From contig NZ_BMSG01000008.1 in assembly GCF_014649035.1 (NCBI RefSeq), forward strand, positions 1-64,000: a stretch of DNA of 64,000 bases, written 5' to 3'. This DNA comes from Streptomyces sindenensis. GTDB lineage: Bacteria > Actinomycetota > Actinomycetes > Streptomycetales > Streptomycetaceae. The position numbers were made by a program, and so were the translations under genes. Shown in pieces: positions 21,355 through 30,910 of this stretch; the stretch's first letter is position 1, and the number at the start of each line of letters is the position of its first letter. Under the pieces are notes generated by a model. The model did no database searches. It was not told the origin of the DNA and saw only the letters and a program-made list of their open reading frames with translations.

Positions 21355-22497
21355 CTCGACCGCCGGGCCGATCGCCTCGGCCAGCGCCTTCACGTCGTCC
21401 TCGGTCGAGGTGTGGCCGAGCGAGAAACGCAGGGTGCCCCGGGCCAGGTCCGGATCGGTCCCGGTGGCCAGGAGTACGTGGCTGGGCTGGGCGATCCCGG
21501 CGGTGCAGGCGGAGCCGGTGGAGCATTCGATGCCCTGTGCGTCCAGCAGCAGGAGCAGGGAGTCGCCCTCGCAGCCGGGGAAGCTGAAGTGGGCGTTGGC
21601 GGGCAGGCGGCCGGCCGGATCCGGGTCGCCGCCGAGCACGGCGTCCGGCACGGCGAGGCGCACGGCGGTCACGAGCTCGTCGCGCAGGGCGCCGACCCTC
21701 CGGGCGAACTCCTCGCGCCGCTCGGCCGCCAGCCGTCCGGCGACCGCGAAGGAGGCGACGGCGGGCACGTCCAGGGTGCCGGAGCGGACGTGCCGCTCCT
21801 GGCCGCCGCCGTGCAGCACGGGCACGGGGGTGTGGTCGCGGCCCAGCAGCAGGGCGCCGATGCCGAACGGGCCGCCGATCTTGTGCCCGCTGACCGTCAT
21901 CGCGGCCAGTCCCGAGCGGGCGAAGTCGACCTCCAGCTGACCGAAGGCCTGGACCGCGTCGGCGTGCATGGGGATCCCGAACTCCGCTGCCACCGAAGCC
22001 AGTTCCCGTACCGGCATGATCGTGCCGATCTCGTTGTTGGCCCACATCACGGTGATCATCGCGATGTCGTCGGGGTTGCGGAGGATCGCCTCGCGCAGGG
22101 CCTCGGGATGGACACGGCCGTGCCGGTCGACGGGGAGGTGGTCGACGTTCGCGCCCTCGTGTTCGGCGAGCCAGTCGACGGCGTCGAGGACGGCGTGGTG
22201 TTCGACGGGGCCGGCGAGGACCCGGGTGCGGCGGGGGTCGGCGTCGCGGCGGGACCAGTAGAGGCCCTTGACGGCGAGGTTGTCGGCCTCCGTGCCGCCG
22301 GAGGTGAACACCACCTCGCTGGGGCGGGCGCCGAGGGAGTCGGCGAGGGCTTCTCTGGACTCCTCGACGGTGCGGCGGGCCCGGCGTCCGGCGGCGTGCA
22401 GCGAGGACGCGTTGCCGGTGACGGAGAGCTGGGCGGTCATCGCCTCGATCGCTTCGGGAAGCATCGGGGTGGTCGCGGCGTGGTCGAGGTAAGCCAT
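21328..22497 (-). CDS. Cysteine desulfurase (NifS/IscS family)
   Basis: 389-aa PLP enzyme that takes sulfur from cysteine and passes it on as persulfide. The PLP lysine is K206 in SGHKIGGP and the catalytic cysteine is C331 in 'STGSACTAG'. His/Asp cofactor contacts ('[11 protein letters not shown]') are present. The ATG at 22497 gives the usual family start '[12 protein letters not shown]'. Context with mnmA suggests it supplies sulfur for tRNA thiolation, possibly also Fe-S assembly. Repeats begin at its stop codon. Confidence 0.95.
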   Translation of the reverse strand: MAYLDHAATTPMLPEAIEAMTAQLSVTGNASSLHAAGRRARRTVEESREALADSLGARPSEVVFTSGGTEADNLAVKGLYWSRRDADPRRTRVLAGPVEHHAVLDAVDWLAEHEGANVDHLPVDRHGRVHPEALREAILRNPDDIAMITVMWANNEIGTIMPVRELASVAAEFGIPMHADAVQAFGQLEVDFARSGLAAMTVSGHKIGGPFGIGALLLGRDHTPVPVLHGGGQERHVRSGTLDVPAVASFAVAGRLAAERREEFARRVGALRDELVTAVRLAVPDAVLGGDPDPAGRLPANAHFSFPGCEGDSLLLLLDAQGIECSTGSACTAGIAQPSHVLLATGTDPDLARGTLRFSLGHTSTEDDVKALAEAIGPAVERARTAGLS

Positions 22498-22642
22498 GGT
22501 GGGGCCGATTCTACGAGCCCGGGGTGGGGCGCATGCCGGGCGCGTCACGGCCCGGCCCCCGCGCACGCTTCAAAGGGGGCGGCGGACCGGCGCGAAGGGC
22601 GGCCGAGGACCCCGGCCCGGAGCCCGATCCGGTACGGGGAGA

Positions 22643-22749
22643 GCGGCTCGCGGGTACGCGTGGAGGCGTGCGTTTCCGCCGCCGATGCTCCGGGCGGCGG
22701 CTCGCGGGGCCGCGAGGGGCCGTACGTCAGCCGCCGACGCTCCAGGCGA
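22643..22749 (-). repeat. Two 54-nt tandem units at the DUF4190 gene 3' end
   Basis: GCGGCTCGCGGG starts units at 22643 and 22697; both units end in GCCGCCGAYGCTCCRGGCG. The right unit includes the last codons and stop of the DUF4190-like gene at 22727-22729; the left is a degraded copy in the non-coding flank. Confidence 0.65.
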
Positions 22750-23110
22750 CCGTGCCGTTGGCGGTGACCAGGGCGGCGAGCACGGCGAGATCGGCGACGC
22801 CCAGGGCGAGTCCGAGCCAGGCACGTCCGCGACGGCGGGTGTGACGGACCAGGGCCAGCAGCCCCATCACGATCGCCGTGGGCCCGAGCACGATGTTGAA
22901 GACCAGCAACCCGACCAGCCCGAGGACGAACGAGGCGACGGCGAGACCGTCCGCCTCACGGCCGGGGGCCCGGCGCGGAGCGGCGTCGCGGATCTCCTCC
23001 GGTTCCGGCACCGCGCCCGGGTCGACGACGCCCTTGCCGACGTTCTTGTCGATGCCCTTGTCAGGGGCCGCGTCCGTGCGGCGGGTGCGGTCGATGAGGG
23101 TGAGGGTCAT
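22727..23110 (-). CDS. DUF4190-type small membrane protein
   Basis: 127-aa protein with a polar N-terminal half and a DUF4190-like hydrophobic part: 'ADGLAVASFVLGLVGLLVFNIVLG' (about 54-77), 'AIVMGLLALVRH', then a third segment 'AWLGLALGVADLAVLAALVTA'. Such proteins sit in the membrane with unknown role. Start ATG at 23110. A second very small membrane gene lies 85 bp upstream on the same strand. Confidence 0.8.
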   Translation of the reverse strand: MTLTLIDRTRRTDAAPDKGIDKNVGKGVVDPGAVPEPEEIRDAAPRRAPGREADGLAVASFVLGLVGLLVFNIVLGPTAIVMGLLALVRHTRRRGRAWLGLALGVADLAVLAALVTANGTVAWSVGG

Positions 23111-23195
23111 GGTGCGAGCTCCTTCGGATCGGTCCGGGAAACGGCAGGCTCGGCGGGTGCGGGTGCGGGTGCTGCGGATCGGTGCGTGCGGCGGG

Positions 23196-23351
23196 TCAGT
23201 GAAGGCGGCGCGACGCGCGCTCGCGTACGGCGAAGATCAGCAGCCAGCAGCCGATCACAGCCGCGGCGGCCAGGCTCAGCGGCAGCGGGAGGTGGGCGAC
23301 CGCCCCGAGGAGGATTCCCAGCAGGAGCAGCGCGGCGACGAGGACGAGCAC
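23196..23351 (-). CDS. 51-aa small membrane protein
   Basis: A short gene read from a GTG at 23351 (AGAGG 6 nt upstream) to a TGA at 23196-23198. The product has two hydrophobic stretches, 'VLVLVAALLLLGILLGAVAHL' shortened here to residues 1-20 and 26-41, and a basic tail RERASRRLH. It fits a two-helix or hairpin membrane peptide. It is divergent from the TetR gene and could be its target. No family recognised. Confidence 0.6.
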   Translation of the reverse strand: MLVLVAALLLLGILLGAVAHLPLPLSLAAAAVIGCWLLIFAVRERASRRLH

Positions 23352-23394
23352 GGCGGAACCTCTCTGTGCGACGACGAAGGCCGTTCGGAGTACG

Positions 23395-23463
23395 AGTGTT
23401 CACTGACTTGAAAGTCTAAACCCCGCACCCTTCCCCTGACTCGGAGAACGGTTGTTTACTGAA
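23395..23463. promoter_or_regulatory. Candidate TetR operators between the small membrane gene and tetR
   Basis: AGTG-TT-CACT at 23395-23404 is an inverted repeat, and a related sequence TTGTTTACTGAA lies at 23452-23463, just before the tetR ATG. Read on the minus strand the first contains AGTGAACACT, resembling the AGTGAAC half-site I recall for DesT of Pseudomonas; the neighbouring regulator is of the FabR/DesT type. Confidence 0.4.
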
Positions 23464-23467
23464 TGGC

Positions 23468-24094
23468 ATGAGTCACACTCCCGTCGGCGTTCGCCGGACC
23501 CAGAAGCTCAGGACGCGCCAGGCCCTCCTGGACGCGGCGCTCGACCTCCTGGAGCACCAGAGTCTGAGCAGCCTGGGACTGCGGGAGGTCACCCGGGCCG
23601 CCGGGGTCACCCCGACGGCCTTCTACCGGCACTTCGAGGACACCGCGGCGCTCGGCGTGGCCCTGGTCGAGGAGACCCTGGGCAGCCTGCACGGGCTGAT
23701 CGCCGCGGTGCTCGCGGAGACGGGCGACAGCGAGGAGCGGCTGGACCGCAGCGTGGCGGTGATCGCGCGTCATGTCGGCGCGCAGCCCGCCCACTTCCGG
23801 TTCATCGCACGGGAGCAGCACGGTGGGGTCGGCCCGGTGCGCGCGGCCATCGCGGCTCAACTGCGGCGGTTCGCCGAGGAGGTGGCGTGCGCGCTCGGCC
23901 AGGAGCCGGGGTCCGCCGGCTGGAGCGAGGAGGACCTGCTGATGCTCGGCGGCCTCTATGTGGACCACATGGTGATCACCACGTCGACCCTGCTGGAGGC
24001 CGGGCCGGAGGGTGAGGCGGAGGTCGTCCGGGTGGCCCGGCGGCGGCTGCGACTGGTCACCATCGGCCGGGCGCACTGGCTGGACGAGGGCTGA
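23468..24094 (+). CDS. TetR-family regulator, FabR/DesT-like
   Basis: 208-aa transcription factor. The helix-turn-helix is 'LREVTRAAGVTPTAFYRHF' at about 37-55. The N-terminal 70 residues and the 'RFIAREQHGGVGPVRAAI' segment closely resemble E. coli FabR and Pseudomonas DesT, repressors of unsaturated fatty-acid genes that sense acyl-CoA. No desaturase or fab gene is adjacent, so the target may be elsewhere or the small divergent membrane gene. Start ATG at 23468; related motifs in its promoter suggest autoregulation. Its 3' end leads into tandem repeats. Confidence 0.88.
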   Translation: MSHTPVGVRRTQKLRTRQALLDAALDLLEHQSLSSLGLREVTRAAGVTPTAFYRHFEDTAALGVALVEETLGSLHGLIAAVLAETGDSEERLDRSVAVIARHVGAQPAHFRFIAREQHGGVGPVRAAIAAQLRRFAEEVACALGQEPGSAGWSEEDLLMLGGLYVDHMVITTSTLLEAGPEGEAEVVRVARRRLRLVTIGRAHWLDEG

Positions 24095-24207
24095 CCGCCC
24101 CCCACCGCTCTTGGCCCCTGGACGCCCCAGGGAACGCCCCGGTCACCCCCGGCCGCCCTGGACGGCCCATGGAACGCCCCCGGCCGCCCTGGACGGCCCA
24201 TGGAACG
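24080..24207 (+). repeat. Tandem repeats running out of the tetR 3' end
   Basis: CTGGACG...CGCCCC occurs at 24080 (inside the last codons and stop of tetR), 24118, 24158 and 24189. The last two copies are perfect 31-bp units (24146-24176 and 24177-24207); the first two are diverged and spaced 38-40 nt. Confidence 0.8.
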
Positions 24208-24298
24208 CCCCCCGCCGCCCCCGGCCACCCCGGCGCTCCTCGGTCTCCCTCGGTCGCCCTTGACCCTCCCGTAACAGGAGGCTCTACGGTCCCCGGGT

Positions 24299-25183
24299 AT
24301 GAAGATCGTCGTCCATGACACCGCGTCCGCCCTGCTCGACCTCCTGCACCGCCCCGTGGCCCAGCGGCCCGACGCCCTGCGCGAGATATTCGCCCCGTTG
24401 CAGGAGGTGATGTCCGGGGTGGGGGTCGGCGACCTGGTCGAGACGCACCGCGCCGGCAGCGGATTCCCGATCGACCGGGACGACCCGCGCCTCCTGCCCG
24501 CCCTGGGCCGGATGCGGGAGGCCGGGGTGTGGCGGCGGGTCGAGGACTCCCTCGCCGCCGCGCGGGAGCTGCTGGGCGCGGCGGCGCCCGGGGTGCGGAC
24601 CGCCGGCACGGTGCATGTGGTCCTGGTGCTCGGCGACCCGGACGACCCGCTGATGGCCCTCAATCAGGGGTACTTCGGCCTCGGCGGCATCCCGGGCGCG
24701 ATCCTGCTGATGATGTGGCCCACCGGGACCGCTCTGGCCAAGATCGAGCACGCCGCCGCCCATGAGCTGCACCACAACGTCCGCTACGCCAACGTGGCCT
24801 GGGACCCGATGGCGGTCACGGTCGGCGAGCAGGTCGTGGCCGAGGGGCTGGCCGAGGCGTTCGTGCGGGAGCTGGCCGGCGAGGCCGCCATGGGCCCCTG
24901 GACGGCGTCCCTGCGCGGCCCGGAGCTGGACGAGGTCTGCGCGAAGGTGGCGGCCGGGATCGACGTGGCGGGGATGCGGAACCTGTCCCCGTACGTGTTC
25001 GGCGACCGCACCGCGTTTCAGCTGGGGCAGCGGCCGGTGGGGCTGCCGGACTTCGCCGGGTACGCGGCCGGGCTGCGGTTCGTGGACGCCCACCTCGCCG
25101 CCACCGGGCTGACCGCCGCCGCGAGCGTCGCCCTGCCCGCCCGGCAGATCCTCGGACGCGCGGGCGTGGCCACGAGCGCGTGA
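24299..25183 (+). CDS. DUF2268-type zinc-dependent protease
   Basis: 294-aa predicted metallopeptidase. HELHH at residues 155-159 gives the HExxH zinc motif and E182 (VAEGLAEAF) is a plausible third ligand. The layout matches DUF2268 proteins ('predicted Zn-dependent protease'). No signal peptide is visible, so it probably acts in the cytoplasm. Start ATG at 24299. The MerR regulator follows with its possible GTG overlapping this stop codon, suggesting one operon. Confidence 0.85.
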   Translation: MKIVVHDTASALLDLLHRPVAQRPDALREIFAPLQEVMSGVGVGDLVETHRAGSGFPIDRDDPRLLPALGRMREAGVWRRVEDSLAAARELLGAAAPGVRTAGTVHVVLVLGDPDDPLMALNQGYFGLGGIPGAILLMMWPTGTALAKIEHAAAHELHHNVRYANVAWDPMAVTVGEQVVAEGLAEAFVRELAGEAAMGPWTASLRGPELDEVCAKVAAGIDVAGMRNLSPYVFGDRTAFQLGQRPVGLPDFAGYAAGLRFVDAHLAATGLTAAASVALPARQILGRAGVATSA

Positions 25184-25230
25184 CCGGCCGGCCCGCGCCC
25201 GCCGCGCCCCGGCCACGGGAGACTGGTCCG

Positions 25231-26043
25231 GTGAGGGACAAGGACCACCGCCCCGGGGAACCGCCCGCCGACGGGCTGACCGTGGGGCGGACCGCCGCGC
25301 TCGTCGGGGTCAGCGTGAAGACGCTGCACCACTGGGACGCGATCGGCCTGGTGCGGCCGGGCGGACGCACCCGGTCCGGCTACCGGGTGTACGGGGACGA
25401 CGACGTCGCCCGGCTCCACCGGGTCCTCGTCTACCGGGAGATCGGCATCCCGCTGTCCGCGATCGGGCGGCTCCTGGACGACCCGGAGGCCGATGCGCGC
25501 GAGCATCTGCGCCGGCAGCGGGGGCAGCTCGTGGACCGGATCTCCCGGCTGGAGCGGATGGTCGGCGCGGTCGACCGGATGCTGCTGGAGTCGAGGCCCG
25601 GCATCCGGCTGACGCCCGAGGAGCAGGTGGAGATCTTCGGGGCCGACTGGCAGCCCTCCTGGACCGAGGAGGCCGAGGAGCGCTGGGGCGGAACGGAGCA
25701 GTGGGCGCAGTACACGCAGCGGGCGGCCGCGATGAGCCCCGAGGACTGGAAGGACGTGGCGGCGGCCAACGAGGCGCTGGAGGCCGGCCTGGCCGCCGCC
25801 CACCGCGACGGCGCCGCACCGGGCTCGGACCGCGCGAACGCCCTCGCCGAACGGCACCACGCGCTGATCTCGACGTACTTCGACTGCACGTACGCCCTCC
25901 AGGTGTGCATCGGCCGGACGTATGCCGAGGACCCCGGGTGGGTCGCGCACTACGACTCCGTCGCCCCGGGCCTGGGCGGCTGGCTGTGCCGGGTGATCAC
26001 CGCGAACGCCCGGGCCCACGGGGTGGACCCGGACACCCTCTAG
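25231..26043 (+). CDS. MerR-family regulator with TipAS-type drug-binding domain
   Basis: 270-aa TipA-like protein. The N-terminal MerR winged helix reads 'LTVGRTAALVGVSVKTLHHW' (16-35), followed by a coiled coil (about 85-120) and a C-terminal TipAS domain ending 'YDSVAPGLGGWLCRVITANA'. TipA of S. lividans binds thiopeptide antibiotics and activates multidrug genes. The conserved 'DC' cysteine is kept (FDCTYALQ). The GTG at 25231 has GGGAG 9-10 nt upstream; a GTG at 25180 overlapping the protease stop (GTGA) is an equally open alternative. Its TAG overlaps the TAG of the convergent thioesterase gene. Confidence 0.88.
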   Translation: MRDKDHRPGEPPADGLTVGRTAALVGVSVKTLHHWDAIGLVRPGGRTRSGYRVYGDDDVARLHRVLVYREIGIPLSAIGRLLDDPEADAREHLRRQRGQLVDRISRLERMVGAVDRMLLESRPGIRLTPEEQVEIFGADWQPSWTEEAEERWGGTEQWAQYTQRAAAMSPEDWKDVAAANEALEAGLAAAHRDGAAPGSDRANALAERHHALISTYFDCTYALQVCIGRTYAEDPGWVAHYDSVAPGLGGWLCRVITANARAHGVDPDTL

Positions 26044-26930
26044 GAAGTCCGCGGGGCCTTGGCGAGCTGCCGGGACTGGGCGACGAGGCGGTCGGCGCTG
26101 TCCCAGACCTCGGCGTCCTCCTCCAGGAAGCCGCCCGCGAGGTTGCGGGTGGTGATGGCGACGCGCAGCGGGCCCGGGGCGGGGCGGCAGCGGATGTGGG
26201 TGGTCAGCTCGACGGTGGGCGTCCAGCCGGTCAGGCCCAGCTCGAACGAGGTCGGCGGCAGGGCGTCCACGGTGAGGAGCAGCGACAGCGGGTCCGGATC
26301 GCGGCCGTCGGCCAGGCCGAACCAGCCGCGCATCTCGCCCTTGCCGGAGGGTGCGCCGACCGCCCAGCCGACGGTGGCCGGGTCGAGCTTGATGTCGAGG
26401 CGGTCGGTGATGGCGGAGCTGCCGGGGATCTTGGGTGCCCCGTCGCTGGGGCCGAGGCAGTGGTCCCGGTCGGGCATGGCGGGCGGCAGGGCCGTGGTGC
26501 GGACATCGTCGGGGAGCGTGTCCAGGTCGCCGTAGGTGGCCAGGACCCGGATGCGCTCGACCTCGCTGCCGTCCTCCGCGTACTGGAAGAGGGATGCCTG
26601 ACCCGTGGAGAGGGTCCGGCCGGTCCGGACGGTCTGGGTGCGGATCACCGCCGGGCCGGGCACGGAGGCGGTGAGGTAGTGCGCCGAGACGGAGAACGGG
26701 TCCGGGTGCGGCAGGGCCTCGCCCAGGGCCCGGCCGAGCAGGGCCAGCAGATAGCCCCCGTTGACGGCGTGGATGATCGTCCAGCCGGCGGAGAGCTCGG
26801 CGTCGTAGACGCCGTCCTCGCGCAGGGTGACCGCCGTGTCCCGGTCGAACTCGCTGTCGCCGATGGTCGCCGGTGCGGTCGGCGCCGCTCCGGTCACTGC
26901 CTCAGTCGCTGCCTGTGCCATGGCATGCAC
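26040..26930 (-). CDS. TesB-like acyl-CoA thioesterase (hot-dog fold)
   Basis: 296-aa double hot-dog protein. The first half contains 'GWTIIHAVNGGYLLALLGRAL' shortened to residues about 48-68, the N-terminal thioesterase helix region; the second half contains 'GRDPDPLSLLLTVDALPP'. It likely hydrolyses acyl-CoA; the chain length is unknown. The GTG at 26930 or the ATG three codons later could start it; neither has a strong ribosome site. The stop TAG shares CTAG with the convergent MerR gene at 26040-26043. Confidence 0.85.
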   Translation of the reverse strand: MHAMAQAATEAVTGAAPTAPATIGDSEFDRDTAVTLREDGVYDAELSAGWTIIHAVNGGYLLALLGRALGEALPHPDPFSVSAHYLTASVPGPAVIRTQTVRTGRTLSTGQASLFQYAEDGSEVERIRVLATYGDLDTLPDDVRTTALPPAMPDRDHCLGPSDGAPKIPGSSAITDRLDIKLDPATVGWAVGAPSGKGEMRGWFGLADGRDPDPLSLLLTVDALPPTSFELGLTGWTPTVELTTHIRCRPAPGPLRVAITTRNLAGGFLEEDAEVWDSADRLVAQSRQLAKAPRTS

Positions 26931-26993
26931 GGTACATCCACCACCCTACTGAGCGGTAGCTTTTTGTGAGCTCCGTTACCCGGCCGACCCGCC

Positions 26994-27665
26994 CTACGTC
27001 GCCGCCGGCCCCTCCTCGGCCCGTGCGGAGGTCCGGTTGTAGGCCCGGGGCGCCCGCCAGTGGAAGCGCAGCGCCAGCAGCCGCAGGACGAACGCGGCGA
27101 TCACCGCCATCCCGCTGGTCAGGGCGTTGAGGGTGTCGAAGCGGATGCACAGCACCACCATGGTCGCGCCGACGATCGCGGGCACCGCGTACAGGTCCCG
27201 GTCCCAGCGCAGCAGCGAGGGGACCTCGTTGGCGAGCACATCGCGCAGCACACCGCCGCCGACCGCCGTGGCCAGGCCGAGCGCCGCGGACGCGGTGAGC
27301 CCGAGGCCGTACTCGTACGCCTTGACCGTGCCGGTCACGCAGAACAGGCCGAGCCCCGCCGCGTCGAAGACGTTGACGCCGACCTGGATGCGCTCCACGT
27401 GCGGGTGGAGGAAGAAGACCAGGCCGGCGGCGAAGAGCGGGGTGATGAAGTAGCCGAGGTCGGTGAAGGCGGCGGGCGGGATCGCGCCGATCATGACGTC
27501 ACGGAACAGCCCTCCGCCCAGCGCTGTCACCTCCGCGAGAACCGCGATGCCGAAGACATCGAAGTTCTTGCGGACGGCGAGCAGCGCGCCCGAGATCGCG
27601 AAGACGAAGATCCCGACGAGGTCGAGCGCATGCTGGACGGAGGGCGTGAACAGTTCGGTGAGCAC
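26994..27665 (-). CDS. TRIC-type trimeric intracellular cation channel family protein (UPF0126)
   Basis: 223-aa membrane protein of two tandem UPF0126 repeats, each with three helices: 'LDLVGIFVFAISGALLAVRK' and 'FDAAGLGLFCVTGTVKAY'. The glycine-rich turns 'GGGLFRDVM' and 'GGGVLRDVL' are the family marks. Prokaryotic TRIC proteins form K+-permeable trimers. The GTG at 27665 begins 'MLTELFTP'; the much longer open frame upstream is a shadow through the dppF tail. Probably its own unit, 29 bp downstream of dppF. Confidence 0.88.
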   Translation of the reverse strand: MLTELFTPSVQHALDLVGIFVFAISGALLAVRKNFDVFGIAVLAEVTALGGGLFRDVMIGAIPPAAFTDLGYFITPLFAAGLVFFLHPHVERIQVGVNVFDAAGLGLFCVTGTVKAYEYGLGLTASAALGLATAVGGGVLRDVLANEVPSLLRWDRDLYAVPAIVGATMVVLCIRFDTLNALTSGMAVIAAFVLRLLALRFHWRAPRAYNRTSARAEEGPAAT

Positions 27666-27694
27666 CGGGCAATTGTGCCGGTCCCGGACGTTCC

Positions 27695-28947
27695 CTAGGT
27701 CTTGGGGCTGTCCTCCGCCTTCTCCGGGGCGTCCGCGGCCTCTTCCGTGGCGTCGGCCGCCTTCGTCCTGGCCTCCCCGGCGTCCGTCGCCTTCGCCCTG
27801 GCGTTCGCGTCGGCCTGGGCCGGTACGGTCGCGGGCTCCTTCTTCGGGGCGTCCGCTGCCGGGGCCTCGGTCTCGGCCTCCGAGACCTCCTCGGCCTCGG
27901 CCGCGACCGTCTCCGTACCGACGACCGCCTCGATGCCGGTCGCCAGGGTCCGCTTCACCGTTCCGGCCTCGATCTCGGCCGTGAAGTGGCAGGCCACCTT
28001 GTGACCGTCGCCGGTGTCCAGCAGCGGCGGGCGCTCCGTGGCGCACTTGGTCTCCTGCACCCACGGGCAGCGGGTGTGGAACCGGCAGCCGGCCGGCGGG
28101 TTCGCCGGGGAGGGCAGGTCGCCGTGGAGCAGGATGCGCTCGCGGCGGTCCTCGATCTCGGGGTCGGGCACCGGGACGGCCGACATCAGCGCCTTGGTGT
28201 ACGGGTGCCGGGGCCCCGCGTACAGCGCGTCGCTCGGGGCCTCCTCGACGAGCCCGCCGAGGTACATCACCCCGATGACGTCCGAGATGTGCCGGACGAC
28301 CGCGAGGTCGTGCGCGATCACCAGGTAGGTCAGGCCGAGGGACTCCTGGAGCTCCTCCAGCAGGTTGATGACCTGCGCCTGGACCGAGACGTCGAGCGCG
28401 GAGACCGGCTCGTCGCAGATGATCACGTCCGGCTCCAGGACCAGCGCGCGGGCGATGCCGATGCGCTGGCGCTGGCCGCCGGAGAACTCGTGCGGGTAGC
28501 GGGAGAGCGCGTTGGACGGCAGGCCGACCTTGGCCAGGATGTCCTTGATCTTCTCCCGGCGCTCCGCCTGGTCCTTGCCGATGCCGTGGGCGGCCATGCC
28601 CTCGGACAGGATCGACTCGATGTTCTGCCGGGGGTTGAGGCTGCCCAGCGGGTCCTGGAAGACCATCTGGAGGCGGCGGCGGAAGGCCCGCATCTCCTCG
28701 CCCGGCAGCTTCGCCAGGTCGGTGCCGTCGAAGACGACCCCGCCGTCGGTGATGTCGTTCAGCCGCAGGACCGCGCGGCCGAGCGTCGTCTTGCCGCAGC
28801 CCGACTCGCCGACCAGGCCGTACGTCTGGCCGGCCTCGATGGACAGCGAAACGCCGTCGACCGCGTAGACGTGGCCCACCGTACGGTCGAAGAAGAGGCC
28901 CTTCTTGACCGGGAAGTGGACCTTGACGTCGTCCAGTTCGAGAAGGC

Positions 28948-28951
<4 letters not shown>
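27695..28951 (-). CDS. dppF: Peptide ABC transporter ATP-binding protein (DppF/OppF type)
   Basis: 418-aa ATPase. Walker A GESGCGKTT, Q-loop in 'MVFQDPLGSLNP', signature FSGGQRQRIGIARAL, Walker B VIICDEPVSALD and switch His in LVIAHD are all present, followed by the oligopeptide-transporter C-terminal domain with 'CRFHTRCPW'. A 90-residue Ala/Glu/Lys/Asp-rich low-complexity tail, unusual for the family, ends the protein; its DNA has imperfect 27-30-nt repeats. The start has GGAGG and overlaps dppD by ATGA (28948-28951). Confidence 0.93.
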
Positions 28952-29940
<989 letters not shown>

Positions 29941-29946
29941 GGGGCT

Positions 29947-30909
29947 TCAGCCTCGCAACTTCGGGTCGAGGGCTTCGCGCATGGCCTCGCCGAGCAGGGT
30001 GAAGCCGAGGGCGGTGATGATGATCCCGATGGCCGGGTACGCCGCCATCATCGGCTCGTTGTCGAAGAAGCGCTGCGCCTGCGAGAGCATCACGCCCCAC
30101 TCGGGAACGGCCGGGTCGGGGTTGCCGAGCCCCAGGTAGGACAGGGCGGCGGCCTCGATGATCGCGGTGGCCAGGCTCAGCGTGGCCTGGACGATCACGG
30201 GGCTCAGCGAGTTCGGCAGGATCTGCGTGAGCACGATCCGCTTGCGCCGGATACCGACCGCCTTGGCGGCCAGCACGTAGTCCGCGCCGCCCTGCACCAG
30301 CATCGAACCGCGCAGCAGGCGGGCGAAGATGGGGATCTGGACGACACCCACGGCGATCATCACGGTGGTCAGCGACTGGCCGAGCACGGCGGCGATGGAG
30401 ACCGCGAGCAGCAGCGAGGGCAGCGACAGCATGATGTCGGTGAAGCGCATGATCACGGTGTCGATGCGCTGCCCGGCCTTGCCGCCGAGGGTCGCGGCGG
30501 CTCCGGAGAGCACACCGACGAGCGCGCCGACGATCAGGCCGATGAGCATGGAGACCACACCGACGAGCAGCGTCTGCCGGGCGCCGACGAGCCAGCGGGA
30601 GAACATGTCGCGGCCCAGGTGGTCCAGGCCGAACCAGTTCTCGCCGCGCATGCCGATGAACTTGCCCTGGTTGGGGAAGACCTCGCTGCGCCAGGTCTGC
30701 GCGGTCGCACCGTGCGGGGCCAGCATCGGCCCCACGACGGCGACGAGGACGAACGCGGCGATGATCGCCGCGCCGATGATCGCCATCTTGCTGGAGCGCA
30801 TGCGCCGGAACGCCTCGCGCCACAGGCTGCTGCCGTTGACGCTCTCGTTGCTCTGGGTCAGCTCGGCAAGACGGTCGATCTTGTCTGCTTTGTTGGTCAG
30901 GATCGTCAC
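29947..30909 (-). CDS. dppC: Peptide ABC transporter permease (DppC type)
   Basis: 320-aa permease. N-terminal cytoplasmic tail, first helix 'MAIIGAAIIAAFVLVAVVGP' (about 43-62), then the BPD_transp_1 domain with the EAA loop region 'YVLAAKAVGIRRKRIVLTQI' and a final helix before 'GEAMREALDPKLRG', the usual DppC ending. Adjacent to dppB with 1 bp between stop and start. Confidence 0.95.
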   Translation of the reverse strand: MTILTNKADKIDRLAELTQSNESVNGSSLWREAFRRMRSSKMAIIGAAIIAAFVLVAVVGPMLAPHGATAQTWRSEVFPNQGKFIGMRGENWFGLDHLGRDMFSRWLVGARQTLLVGVVSMLIGLIVGALVGVLSGAAATLGGKAGQRIDTVIMRFTDIMLSLPSLLLAVSIAAVLGQSLTTVMIAVGVVQIPIFARLLRGSMLVQGGADYVLAAKAVGIRRKRIVLTQILPNSLSPVIVQATLSLATAIIEAAALSYLGLGNPDPAVPEWGVMLSQAQRFFDNEPMMAAYPAIGIIITALGFTLLGEAMREALDPKLRG

Positions 30910-30910
30910 G

